A stretch of 64,000 nucleotides of DNA from Erythrobacter longus (lineage in GTDB: Bacteria; Pseudomonadota; Alphaproteobacteria; Sphingomonadales; Sphingomonadaceae): NCBI RefSeq assembly GCF_000715015.1, contig NZ_JMIW01000006.1, forward strand, positions 1 through 64,000, given 5' to 3'. The notes under the pieces were generated by a model. It was not told the DNA's origin. It ran no database searches and worked only from the letters and a program-made list of their open reading frames with translations. This document shows, in pieces, positions 52,737 through 60,648 of the stretch. Numbering within the stretch: position 1 is the stretch's first letter; each line of letters begins with the position of its first letter. The translations under genes and the position numbers were made by a program.

Positions 52737-54408
52737 CGGCGGCCTCCTGACTTGCGGAGTCAGCTTCAACAGCTGGCTCCTCATCTTCGAGCCCCGAAGA
52801 GGCCGCCTGCGGCTCTTCGTCCTCGAACCAATGCGCACGCGCAGCCATGATGATTTCGTTGCCCTGCTCTTCGGTCAAACCATACTCACCAAGAACCCCG
52901 CCTTTGTCCTGCTCGCGTTGAGGGGGACGGCGCATAGGCGGTCCATCAGGATTGTTGCGGCGACGCGGTGCTTCGCGCTTCTTGGCGATCAGCTCGTCAG
53001 TGGCAAGGTCAGCAAGGTCATCAAGCGTCTTGATCCCTGCCTTGCCCAGCACCACCAACATCGCTTCGGTAAGGTGCGGGATTTCGGCAAGCGCATCTTC
53101 CACACCAAGTTCGCGGCGGGTGATACGGTGGCCTTCTTCGGCACGCTCAATCGCTTCAAGCGCACGGCTTTGAAGCTCTTCGGCAAGCTCTTCGTCAAAG
53201 CCTTCGATGGAGGCAAGCTCGGCCAATTCAACGTAAGCGACTTCTTCAAGCTCGGCGAAGCCTTCGGCGACGAGCAGCTGTGACAGCGTTTCATCAACGT
53301 CGAGCTCTTCTTCGAACATCTTGGAACGCTCGGCAAACTCCTTGGAGCGCTTCTCGGAAGCTTCTTCCTCGGTCATGATGTCGATCTGTTGACCGGTCAG
53401 CTGGCTTGCGAGGCGCACGTTTTGACCGCGGCGACCAATGGCAAGCGAAAGCTGATCGTCAGGGACAACCACTTCGATACGGCCATCGTCTTCGTCAAGA
53501 ACCACGCGGGCAACCGTCGCAGGCTGAAGCGCGTTCACGATGAAGGTCGCGGTGTCATCGGACCATGGAATGATGTCGATCTTCTCGCCCTGGAGCTCTT
53601 GCACCACGGCTTGAACGCGTGAACCCTTCATACCGACACAGGCACCGACGGGATCGATACTGCTGTCGTGGCTGATCACGCCGATCTTGGCGCGCGAACC
53701 CGGATCACGGGCAGCGGCTTTGATCTCGATAATGCCGTCGTAAATCTCTGGCACTTCCTGCGCGAACAGCTTGCGCATGAAATCAGGCGCGGCGCGGGAA
53801 AGGAAGATTTGCGGCCCGCGATTGTTACGCTCAACCTTGGTGATGAGAGCGCGAACACGCTCGCCCACACGCGCCGCTTCGCGCGGAATTTGCTGATCGC
53901 GGCGGATGACACCTTCTGCGCGGCCAAGGTTCACGATCACATGGCCGAATTCGACCGATTTGATCACGCCGGTGATGACTTCACCTGCGCGGTCCTTGAA
54001 CTCTTCAAACTGACGCTCACGCTCTGCATCGCGGACCTTTTGGAAGATCACCTGCTTTGCCGACTGCGCATCGATACGGCCAAGATCAACCGGAGGCAGC
54101 GGATCAACAATAAAGTCGCCAACAGCCGCGCCCTCTTGCAGTTTTTGACCCTGTTTCAGGTCCACCTGCTTGAAGTAGTCTTCGACCTCTTCCACAACCT
54201 CAACCACACGCCACAGCGTCAGGTCACCGGTGACCGGATCAAGCTTTGCCCGGATGTCGTTTTCCGCACCATAACGGTTGCGCGCGCTTTTTTGAATCGC
54301 CTCTTCCATCGCTTCGATCACGATGGATTTGTCGATCATCTTTTCCGATGCAACAGCGTTCGCAATTGCAAGCAGTTCAGCCTTATTGGCGGAAATGGCA
54401 CTGGCCAT
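52717..54408 (-). CDS. nusA: Transcription termination/antitermination factor NusA
   Basis: The 563-residue protein has the N-terminal RNA-polymerase-binding domain (EAIQKSARNRYGAENDIRA), an S1 domain (RAGEVITGVIKSVEFGHVIV), two KH domains (VQELQGEKIDIIPW and DDQLSLAIGRRGQNVRLAS) and two helix-hairpin-helix C-terminal repeats (AMLVVLGKAGIKTLDDLADL). An acidic tail follows. It controls pausing and termination. It starts one base within the rimP stop (TGATG), so rimP and nusA are coupled. Confidence 0.98.
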   Translation of the reverse strand: MASAISANKAELLAIANAVASEKMIDKSIVIEAMEEAIQKSARNRYGAENDIRAKLDPVTGDLTLWRVVEVVEEVEDYFKQVDLKQGQKLQEGAAVGDFIVDPLPPVDLGRIDAQSAKQVIFQKVRDAERERQFEEFKDRAGEVITGVIKSVEFGHVIVNLGRAEGVIRRDQQIPREAARVGERVRALITKVERNNRGPQIFLSRAAPDFMRKLFAQEVPEIYDGIIEIKAAARDPGSRAKIGVISHDSSIDPVGACVGMKGSRVQAVVQELQGEKIDIIPWSDDTATFIVNALQPATVARVVLDEDDGRIEVVVPDDQLSLAIGRRGQNVRLASQLTGQQIDIMTEEEASEKRSKEFAERSKMFEEELDVDETLSQLLVAEGFAELEEVAYVELAELASIEGFDEELAEELQSRALEAIERAEEGHRITRRELGVEDALAEIPHLTEAMLVVLGKAGIKTLDDLADLATDELIAKKREAPRRRNNPDGPPMRRPPQREQDKGGVLGEYGLTEEQGNEIIMAARAHWFEDEEPQAASSGLEDEEPAVEADSASQEAADADSPQ

Positions 54409-54986
54409 CAGTCGTCTGCCTTCTCTTCAGTTTCTTCTTCGAGTTCGTCTGCACCGCTTGTATCAAGCGGCTTTGTCGCAGCGATCAGCGCGTCTGTAAG
54501 GACAAGCTTAGCACTGTGAATTTGGTCGCGGGGGAGAGAAACCTCGCCCGTCTTGGAGTCGGTAAGCGCCACTATACCAGCTTCGATGCCGTTTAGCTCG
54601 CCTTTAAACACCCGTTTGCCCGCTTCATCGCCGGACCAACCTTTGGTCATGACAATGCGCGCCTCGTGCCCTGCCCAATTGGTAAAGTCCTTTTCGCGGG
54701 TCAGCGGGCGGTCGATACCGGGCGATGACACCTCAAGGTGATACGCGCCCTCGATCAAGACTTCGCCTGCCTCTTCGCGGGCGTCCATCATTTCGGACAC
54801 ACGGCGCGAAAGCGCGGCGCATTGCTCGATAATGAGCTGCCCCGTCGCAGGGTCTTCGGCCATGATTTGCAAAGCCTCACCGCCGTCACCTGCCTCGGAC
54901 GGCATCATCGCCACGCGCACCAGCTCAAAACCCAGAGCGGATGCTTCGGGTTCAATAAGAGAGGTAAGGCGGGCAAGATCAGTCAT
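54408..54986 (-). CDS. rimP: Ribosome maturation factor RimP
   Basis: The 192-residue protein has RimP motifs: LIEPEASALGFELVRVAMM, AALSRRVSEMMDA, GAYHLEVSSPGIDRPLTREKDF and SLPRDQIHSAKLVLTDALIA. It helps assemble 30S subunits. It is the first gene of the rimP-nusA-ylxR-infB operon, whose promoter must lie in the 204-bp stretch to its right. The C-terminal acidic tail (ELEEETEEKADD) is longer than in E. coli (about 150 residues). Confidence 0.96.
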   Translation of the reverse strand: MTDLARLTSLIEPEASALGFELVRVAMMPSEAGDGGEALQIMAEDPATGQLIIEQCAALSRRVSEMMDAREEAGEVLIEGAYHLEVSSPGIDRPLTREKDFTNWAGHEARIVMTKGWSGDEAGKRVFKGELNGIEAGIVALTDSKTGEVSLPRDQIHSAKLVLTDALIAATKPLDTSGADELEEETEEKADD

Positions 54987-55190
54987 ATTAGCGGCGTCGA
55001 TACTCGATGAGTGTTACAATTCAAACAGACATGGCCAATTAGCGCCGGCCCCCGTTGGCGCCAGCCCCTTGTTGTGTTCGACAATGTCGGGATGGCGCTC
55101 ATCTAGGCGCAAAGATCCTGTTTGGCAAGGCCTCGATTTAACAAGGCTTTGCCGATCAACAATCGCCTTGAGGGAAAGCTTGCAAGGGGT

Positions 55191-55751
55191 TTAGACCGAG
55201 CCGTCCACCCAAGCTCTCACCTCAGAGCGGATCGCTCGAAGCTCGTCTGCTTTATAGGTCTCGGAAAAGCGTCGCACGTGGAGCACGTCCTCGTCTTCTA
55301 ACGGGGGGTCAAACATGACGCCATTAATTCCCCCATGCGGCCCCCGAGCCATACGCACGATGTCGCAGAAAAGCTCTTTCCCGGCGATTTCAAGGATAGC
55401 ATTGTCGCTTGTCGCCAAGGGGATCTCCAACCCCAATTGCGCCCCGGTGATCGACATATCGATCAGAATACAGCGATGCGTCCCGTAAAGCGATATGAGC
55501 CTTGCCGGAAGCGCCAGCCTTAACCGGGCTGCGGCCCTTCGGCCGATCGGAACGCCCGTTGTTGTGGTGTAATGGGACTGGGATTGACCGGTTCGCTCAC
55601 AACCTGGCTCGTGTCCGCCGGGAGATTGGAAGCCAGCCCGCCCGCCAACTGGGCCTCCGATTGGGCCGCCGACTGGGCCGCCAGTGCTTCCCTTGCGGAG
55701 ATCACCGGCATCGTCTGAGCCGAGGTTTGATAAGGGGCGCGCCGCACTCAT
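55191..55751 (-). CDS. PilZ domain protein
   Basis: From ATG 55751 (MSAARPLSNLGSDD) the product has 186 residues. The N-terminal part has a short Gly/Pro repeat (GGPVGGPIGGPVGG). A PilZ domain follows: GRRAAARLRLALPARLI carries a weak RxxxR element and DMSITGAQLGLEI matches the D-x-S-x-x-G motif. It may bind cyclic di-GMP, although the first motif is followed by an unusual spacing. The target is unknown. It lies upstream of rimP but is separated by a 204-bp gap. Confidence 0.82.
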   Translation of the reverse strand: MSAARPLSNLGSDDAGDLRKGSTGGPVGGPIGGPVGGRAGFQSPGGHEPGCERTGQSQSHYTTTTGVPIGRRAAARLRLALPARLISLYGTHRCILIDMSITGAQLGLEIPLATSDNAILEIAGKELFCDIVRMARGPHGGINGVMFDPPLEDEDVLHVRRFSETYKADELRAIRSEVRAWVDGSV

Positions 55752-55954
55752 GGTTGAGGACGTTAACCACAAGCTGTCACACCGCGCTTTAAACGGTTAC
55801 CCGGAAAACTGCTTAGCCAGGTGCAGCAAGACCCCGCACTTGCGAGGGTTCGAGCACCGCCCATTGCTGAGCCGTCCACCCCATGTGATCGAGCTCATCT
55901 TTTGGCAAAGCTGCGCGCTAACGCCGCGTGCTGGGTCAAACGGGCTTTGCCAGA

Positions 55955-56278
55955 TTAGCGGGCGTCATCGCCCCAGCCACCATCGCCAGAGCCACCATCG
56001 CCAGAGCCACCTTTGCTCGAACCGCCGCTATCACCGCTGTCATAGCCCCAACCCTCGCGCGCCAAATCGCGTTCGCGCCGTGCATCGCGCGCTTCTTCGA
56101 TTGCCAATTCGCCCAATTGTGCCGCGCGCTCAGTTGCGCCTTCGGCCACTTTTGGGGCGACATAGGATACGCCCGCAGTCAGCATGAGGCCGATGGCAAG
56201 ACCGACAAGCATCATCGCCACGATGATAAACCGCACCATCCCGGTGAAACTGTCAACCAGATCGACAAGAGCACGCAT
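55955..56278 (-). CDS. Small membrane protein with Gly/Ser/Asp-rich tail
   Basis: From ATG 56278 (MRALVDLVDSFTGM) the protein has 107 residues. A single long hydrophobic segment (FIIVAMMLVGLAIGLMLTAG) is followed by a helical, charged stretch (GELAIEEARDARRERDLA) and a tail GYDSGDSGGSSKGGSGDGG, probably flexible. No family is recognised. It is next to the end of pspF in the same direction. Its one-helix plus coiled-coil plan is similar to the array downstream of pspC, but the shared tail motif is lacking. Confidence 0.7.
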   Translation of the reverse strand: MRALVDLVDSFTGMVRFIIVAMMLVGLAIGLMLTAGVSYVAPKVAEGATERAAQLGELAIEEARDARRERDLAREGWGYDSGDSGGSSKGGSGDGGSGDGGWGDDAR

Positions 56279-56428
56279 TTTGGCTTCCCTCACAAACGCC
56301 GACGCCAAACGCAGCCGGTCACAATTGCCAAGACAATACAGCTCACCCGTAAACGACGGGTAAAAAGGCGCGATTTTCTAACGCGCTAAGGTTTGAGGAG
56401 GCTCAGTTGGCTCTGCCAAGCGCAAGAC

Positions 56429-57481
56429 CTATTCCTGCTCTTCCATCAAACAGTGCTTCTTGATGGCATGGCGCAGCTGGTCATAACTTAGGCCAAGCGC
56501 TTTGGCCGTCTGGCGCTGGTTCCAGCGGTGTTTGCCAAGCGAATGCTCAAGGATGGCGCGTTCGTGGGCGTCGACCGCTGAACGCAGATCATCGACCGTA
56601 TCAAACTGGACACTTGGCGGTGCAGGCTCTTGAGAAGGAGGGGGCGCTGCTGCCGGAGACGCGGCTGCTGATGCAACGGAGCGCCTATGCGATGGTGTGA
56701 CCGGTTTCCAAGGGCTGTCGAATGGATCAAACTGGACATGGGCGATGGGCCTTTCCGGATCATCCCAGCGATAAACCGCACGCTCGACCACGTTCCTCAA
56801 TTCGCGCACATTCCCTGGCCATGCGTAATTCTCAAACTGCTCCATCACATGGTTCGCAAATCCGGGCCAGCTGAACCACTCCAACTCGGTCGCCATGCGC
56901 CGGGCGAAATAGTCAGCCAGAACCGCCACGTCCCCTTCGCGCACGCGCAATGGGGGTAAAGTGATAACTTCAAAACTCAGCCGGTCGAGCAGGTCGGCGC
57001 GAAATTCGCCGCATTTGGCAAGGGCGGGCAAATCATCATTGGTCGCCGCCACAATGCGCACATCAACCCGGATGGGCCGCGAAGACCCAATGCGGGTGAC
57101 CTCGCCATATTCAACCGCCCTTAGCAATCGTTCCTGTGCGCCCATGGAAAGCGTCCCAAGCTCGTCAAGGAAGAGCGTCCCCTTGTCCGCCTCTTCAAAC
57201 CGGCCCACGCGCGCTTTGGTCGCGCCAGTAAAGGCGCCCGCCTCATGGCCGAAAAGCTCCGCTTCGATCAGGGTTTCAGGAAGCGCTGCACAGTTCATGG
57301 TGACGAGCGGTTCGTCCCAGCGATTGGACAGACGGTGAAGACGTTCAGCGATCAGCTCTTTACCCGTGCCGCGTTCGCCGATCACAAGGACCGGGCGGCT
57401 CATGGGGGCAGCTCTTGAGGCACGCTCGACCGCGTCGAGGAAGGCGCCTGACTGGCCAATAAACTGGTTCTCGCGCTCCAC
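56429..57481 (-). CDS. pspF: PspF, sigma-54-dependent activator of the phage-shock operon
   Basis: From GTG 57481 (VERENQFIGQSGAF) the protein has 350 residues; the N-terminus matches E. coli PspF (which has no receiver domain), and AGAGGG lies in front. An ATG at 57529 has no ribosome site. AAA+ motifs are VLVIGERGTGKE (Walker A), ELFGHEAGAFTGAT with the sigma-54-contacting loop, and GTLFLDELGTL (Walker B). A Pro/Ala/Ser linker leads to a Fis-type HTH (RQTAKALGLSYDQLRHAIKKH). It is divergent from the psp genes, and the sigma-54 promoter at 57633 would be its target. PspA normally binds and inhibits it. Confidence 0.95.
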   Translation of the reverse strand: MERENQFIGQSGAFLDAVERASRAAPMSRPVLVIGERGTGKELIAERLHRLSNRWDEPLVTMNCAALPETLIEAELFGHEAGAFTGATKARVGRFEEADKGTLFLDELGTLSMGAQERLLRAVEYGEVTRIGSSRPIRVDVRIVAATNDDLPALAKCGEFRADLLDRLSFEVITLPPLRVREGDVAVLADYFARRMATELEWFSWPGFANHVMEQFENYAWPGNVRELRNVVERAVYRWDDPERPIAHVQFDPFDSPWKPVTPSHRRSVASAAASPAAAPPPSQEPAPPSVQFDTVDDLRSAVDAHERAILEHSLGKHRWNQRQTAKALGLSYDQLRHAIKKHCLMEEQE

Positions 57482-57632
57482 CGGTTCCCTCTTACAAAAC
57501 GCAAGGCCCAAGATGCAGGTTTGGGCCATTCACCCAACATATAGGAATTTTTCCCAATGCTTGGCAATGCGCACTATCTGTAAAATCGGGGAAGGTGCAA
57601 ATTATCTCTATTTTTCATCGTGTTATCAAGTT

Positions 57633-57648
57633 TGGCACGGCCTCTGCA
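57633..57648 (+). promoter_or_regulatory. Sigma-54 promoter of the psp operon
   Basis: TGGCACGGCCTCTGCA has the -24 GG (57634-57635) and the -12 GC (57646-57647) exactly 12 bases apart, as RpoN promoters require. It lies 45 bp before the first ORF and 150 bp from pspF. PspF-binding sites and an IHF-type AT-rich bend (attatctctatttttcatcg) are expected between 57540 and 57630. Confidence 0.9.
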
Positions 57649-57692
57649 GAGTGGATCGCAACACCGAAACAGACACCAACAGGGTAATCACA

Positions 57693-57866
57693 ATGTACGA
57701 TAAAGCCTTTTTCCGCACCAAACTTGGCCAAGCATCACTTGCCAGCATTGCTGCCATGACCGCGATGATTGCTCTTTCAACACAAATGAGCCTCGGCCTG
57801 CAAGATGCGCACTTCGCACAGCCCGCACCAGGCGCAACTTCTGCTGCTTTCATTGAGATGGCTTGA
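57693..57866 (+). CDS. 57-residue single-helix protein, first gene of the psp operon
   Basis: ATG 57693 follows AGGG and opens a 57-codon frame (MYDKAFFRTKLGQASLASIA, then AAMTAMIALSTQMSLGL). The hydrophobic segment spans residues 14-36, and the tail is AHFAQPAPGATSAAFIEMA. The ORF is 45 bp after the sigma-54 promoter and 10 bases before the extended pspA start. No known family fits; it is too long to be just a leader peptide. It may be a small membrane protein of the stress response, or an uncharacterised secreted peptide. Confidence 0.7.
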   Translation: MYDKAFFRTKLGQASLASIAAMTAMIALSTQMSLGLQDAHFAQPAPGATSAAFIEMA

Positions 57867-57876
57867 GGCTGACTTA

Positions 57877-58941
57877 GTGAGCAAGCGAGACGATCTTACC
57901 CCAGGGCACGAAAGCCCAACCGGGCCGGAGCGCGATGCGAAAAAAGCAGGTTCCTCCCAGAAACCTGCTGAAACGCAACCTGCTAAAACGCGGTCTGCTA
58001 AGTCTCAGGTCGATGACGACATCCTCGATGCCGTATTCGACGACGTGGTATCCCCTAACCGCGGTGAGACATCCAGCAGCGCTTCGGCCCACTCTTTTTC
58101 TGGCCCGTTTGCCGGTAGGAAGAACGTCTCACGCCTCGACGCTGAAATCGAAGCCTTGCGTCAGAGCCCCACTCCGACGCAAAGTCAGCGCAGGGCGTAT
58201 GGCGAGGACGACTCGCCAGCGCAGAGCATCGCAAACACATTCCTTGATGGAGCAGCCTTTATGGGCATTTTCAGCCGCACCCGCGATATTATCGCTGCGA
58301 ACTTCACCGACATGCTGGACAAGGCGGACGACCCGCAAAAAATGATCCGCATGATCATCCTCGAAATGGAGGAGACGCTGGTCGAAGTCCGCGCGAGTGC
58401 AGCGCGTACAATCGCAGACCAGAAAGAAATGCACCGCCATGTGGTGAAGCTTGACCGGCTCCAGGCCGATTGGGCGGACAAGGCCCAGCTTGCGCTGTCG
58501 AAAGATCGCGAAGATCTGGCGCGCGCGGCTCTGGTTGAGAAAAAGAAAGCCGTCGGAACCGCTGACCAGTTGAAGCAAGAGATTGCCGTGCTCGACGATG
58601 CTCTGCGGGCGTATGAACAGGACATTCAAAAGCTGCAGCATCGCCTTCGCGAAGCGCGCAGCCGCCAGACGCAGATCGCAGCGCGCCTCGAAAGCGCAGA
58701 GAACCGCGTGAAACTGCGCTCGCTTATGAGCACAGAACGCACGGACGAAGCTTTGAGCAAATTCGACCAGCTCGAACGCCGCGTCGATTACGCCGAAGGG
58801 CGCGCCGATGCGATTGCGATTGGCAATGAAGGTCCGCCTTCGCTGTCAGACGAGATTGCCGCTCTCGAAGGCCAGGACGCCATCGACGATGAGCTTGCAG
58901 AGATGAAGAAACTGCTCGGCAAGCCCGACGCAAAAGATTGA
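57877..58941 (+). CDS. pspA: PspA with a 128-residue N-terminal extension
   Basis: The frame from GTG 57877 codes for 354 residues; TGAGG stands upstream of this start. Residues 129-354 are a full PspA/IM30 (MGIFSRTRDIIAANFTDMLD, then long coiled coil, ending AEMKKLLGKP). The canonical start would be ATG 58261, with GGAG at good distance, giving 226 residues. The extension has a Lys/Ala/Thr-rich part (GSSQKPAETQPAKTRSAKS), an acidic DDDILDAVFDDVV, and SRLDAEIEALRQ, which recurs in the tails of the array proteins downstream. Either both forms are made, or the short start is right and the extension is untranslated. PspA binds PspF and, under envelope stress, the membrane. Confidence 0.85.
   Translation: MSKRDDLTPGHESPTGPERDAKKAGSSQKPAETQPAKTRSAKSQVDDDILDAVFDDVVSPNRGETSSSASAHSFSGPFAGRKNVSRLDAEIEALRQSPTPTQSQRRAYGEDDSPAQSIANTFLDGAAFMGIFSRTRDIIAANFTDMLDKADDPQKMIRMIILEMEETLVEVRASAARTIADQKEMHRHVVKLDRLQADWADKAQLALSKDREDLARAALVEKKKAVGTADQLKQEIAVLDDALRAYEQDIQKLQHRLREARSRQTQIAARLESAENRVKLRSLMSTERTDEALSKFDQLERRVDYAEGRADAIAIGNEGPPSLSDEIAALEGQDAIDDELAEMKKLLGKPDAKD
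58261..58263 (+). promoter_or_regulatory. Internal start codon for the 226-residue PspA
   Basis: ATG within TTTATGGGCATT begins MGIFSRTRDI, the usual PspA N-terminus, and TGGAG lies eight bases upstream. Translation here would give the standard form without the N-terminal extension. Confidence 0.7.
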
Positions 58942-58962
58942 TAGAGACGAAAGGGAACGACA

Positions 58963-59268
58963 ATGCCTGGTGAAGTAGTCATGCTGCTCCTTGTTCTGTT
59001 TGTAGGCCTGCCATGGCTGATCCTGCATTACACGACCAAGTGGAAAACCGCCGCGACCATCACTTCGGATGACGAAGTGCTTCTGGAAGAGCTCTATAAC
59101 CTCGCCAAGCGGCTTGATGAGCGGATGGACACCGTTGAGCGCCTGGTGGCGCATGACGACCCTTCCTTCAATCCGGTCAAGCGCCTTCAGGCCGACCAGG
59201 AAACCGACAACCAGCAATTGCGCGAGCTTGAACAGCTTATCGCAGAGAAAAAAGGAACAGGCGCATGA
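58963..59268 (+). CDS. pspB: PspB
   Basis: The 101-residue protein has an N-terminal membrane helix (VVMLLLVLFVGLPWLILHYTTKW) and a PspB cytoplasmic coiled coil (LLEELYNLAKRLDERMDTVERLVAHDDPSF). An extra charged tail (ETDNQQLRELEQLIAEKK) makes it longer than E. coli PspB (74 residues). PspB and PspC sense envelope stress and sequester PspA. A good ribosome site (AAAGGGAACGA) precedes ATG 58963, 22 bases after the pspA stop. Its end overlaps pspC by four bases. Confidence 0.92.
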   Translation: MPGEVVMLLLVLFVGLPWLILHYTTKWKTAATITSDDEVLLEELYNLAKRLDERMDTVERLVAHDDPSFNPVKRLQADQETDNQQLRELEQLIAEKKGTGA

Positions 59269-59639
59269 ACAGCCGCACCACGCTTTACCGCGACAAGCAC
59301 AACGCAAAGATTCTTGGCGTCTGCTCCGGGATAGCCGACTACACGGGCGTCAATGTCTTCTGGGTGCGTCTGGCCGCCTTCTTTTCGATCTTCCTTACAC
59401 AGGGTTTGTCGCTTCTTGGCTATTTCGTTGCTGGCTTTGCGCTTCAGAAAAAGCCGCCGCATCTCTACACTGACAGCCAGGAAGAGAAGTACTGGCAGCG
59501 CGTTCGTCAGAGCCCGCAGCGCACGGCCCGCGAAATCCGTTCACGCTTTCGCGATATCGACCGCCGCCTGGCCGATGTGGAAACCTACTACGTCAGCAAC
59601 AATCCGCGGCTAACCGCCGAAATCGAAGAGCTGCGCTAA
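59265..59639 (+). CDS. pspC: PspC
   Basis: The 124-residue protein has the PspC domain: LYRDKHNAKILGVCSGIADYTGV and NVFWVRLAAFFSIFLTQGLSL with two adjacent helices. A C-terminal helix follows with RFRDIDRRLADVETYYVSNN and RLTAEIEELR. The terminal EIEELR is the same block that ends each array protein downstream. It acts with PspB in signalling to PspA. The start overlaps pspB by ATGA. A gap of 31 bases separates it from the array. Confidence 0.94.
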   Translation: MNSRTTLYRDKHNAKILGVCSGIADYTGVNVFWVRLAAFFSIFLTQGLSLLGYFVAGFALQKKPPHLYTDSQEEKYWQRVRQSPQRTAREIRSRFRDIDRRLADVETYYVSNNPRLTAEIEELR

Positions 59640-59670
59640 GCCAGGCTTTCATAAGGGGGACCGATACGTC

Positions 59671-59937
59671 ATGCCTTTAGAGGAAATGTTCCTGAACGCG
59701 CTGTTGGTGGTGTTGGCTTTTTCGGGGATCATGGGATTGACCAGCATGTTTCTTTCCCATCGCCGAAGCATGGCCGAAATCAAATATGGCAAGTCCGACC
59801 GCGAGGTGGCTTTGACCGAAGAAAACGGCGAGCTGCGCGAAACGGTCAGCCTGATGCAGGACCGCCTCGCCGTGCTTGAACAAATCGCAACCGACCCCGC
59901 CCGCCGCACTGCGGACGAGATCGAGAAACTACGTTAA
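59671..59937 (+). CDS. Array gene 1: one-helix protein with PspB/PspC-like tail
   Basis: The 88-residue protein has a membrane helix (FLNALLVVLAFSGIMGLTSMF), a basic SHRRS, and then a coiled coil (TEENGELRETVSLMQDRLAVLEQIATD) ending in RTADEIEKLR. AGGGGGACC precedes ATG 59671. DRLAVLEQIATD resembles the RMRERIQxLE region of PspB, and the EIEKLR end resembles the PspC tail. It is the first of eight such genes in a row. No function is known; it likely sits in the inner membrane with a cytoplasmic coiled coil. Confidence 0.88.
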   Translation: MPLEEMFLNALLVVLAFSGIMGLTSMFLSHRRSMAEIKYGKSDREVALTEENGELRETVSLMQDRLAVLEQIATDPARRTADEIEKLR

Positions 59938-59959
59938 CTCAAGAAGAAAGGGGCGACCC

Positions 59960-60289
59960 ATGGACCCAATAATGATCCCTATCCTTGGCATTGTCTTTGG
60001 TTGCACCATTCCCGTGGTCGCCATTTGGGCAAAGCACCAACAAAAACTGGCCAAGATTCAGGGCGAAACCACCGCCCACGCAACCGCTGAAAAAGCGGCG
60101 CAATATGCAGCGCAAGTCGCCAAGCTCGAAGACCGCGTCCAGGTGCTTGAACGCATCGTGACAGATCGCGGCTACGACATTGCGACCCAGATCGAAGCGC
60201 TGCGTGACACCCGCGAAGTTGAAAGTGACGGTGCCATTACAAGTGATTTGGGTGTCCCGCTCAACATTGGAAACAAGGAAAAAGCATAA
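59960..60289 (+). CDS. Array gene 2: one-helix protein with PspB/PspC-like tail
   Basis: From ATG 59960 (after GAAAGGGG) the protein has 109 residues; the open frame from 59876 overlaps the previous gene and is not used. The membrane helix is IMIPILGIVFGCTIPVVAIW. The coiled coil ends with AKLEDRVQVLERIVTDRGYD and IATQIEALRD. A further 20-residue polar tail with GVPLNIGNKEK follows, which resembles the GTPLNFKTKE end of gene 3, so these two are closest relatives. The stop overlaps the next start (TAATG). Confidence 0.88.
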   Translation: MDPIMIPILGIVFGCTIPVVAIWAKHQQKLAKIQGETTAHATAEKAAQYAAQVAKLEDRVQVLERIVTDRGYDIATQIEALRDTREVESDGAITSDLGVPLNIGNKEKA

Positions 60290-60648
60290 TGGACTGGGGC
60301 GGCCCTTCTTTTGTGATTGCAATCATAGCGGTGAGCTATGGCGCTTGGATCATCAACAACTGGATCCGCGCAAAGCACGGCTATGAGCTCGAAGATGAGT
60401 GGGGCGGAAAATCCAAGCCCACAAACGCGTCCAAGGCCAACGAAGCGGAGACCGCTCGGCTGAAGGCTGAAAACCGCGAACTCAATGACAAGCTCGATAC
60501 GATGCAGGATCGCATGATCGTGCTGGAAAAAATCGTGACCGATCGCGGCTATTCACTGTCGGAAGAGATCGAGGCGCTGCGCGATATTCCAACCAAGGCT
60601 GACCCTGGCACACCGTTAAACTTCAAAACCAAGGAAACCAAAACATGA
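60289..60648 (+). CDS. Array gene 3: one-helix protein with PspB/PspC-like tail
   Basis: The 119-residue protein starts in the stop codon of gene 2. The membrane helix is SFVIAIIAVSYGAWIINNWI, followed by RAKHGYELEDEWGGK. This patch is shared with gene 4 (RIKHGYPLEGAWGQ), so genes 3 and 4 look like a duplicated pair. The coiled coil has NRELNDKLDTMQDRMIVLEK and IVTDRGYSLSEEIEALRD. The C-terminus is TPLNFKTKETKT. It overlaps gene 4 by four bases (ATGA). Confidence 0.88.
   Translation: MDWGGPSFVIAIIAVSYGAWIINNWIRAKHGYELEDEWGGKSKPTNASKANEAETARLKAENRELNDKLDTMQDRMIVLEKIVTDRGYSLSEEIEALRDIPTKADPGTPLNFKTKETKT

Noticed and set aside
53668..54519. 283-codon frame opposite nusA and rimP
   Set aside because: Antisense shadow of two certain genes; no domain resemblance.
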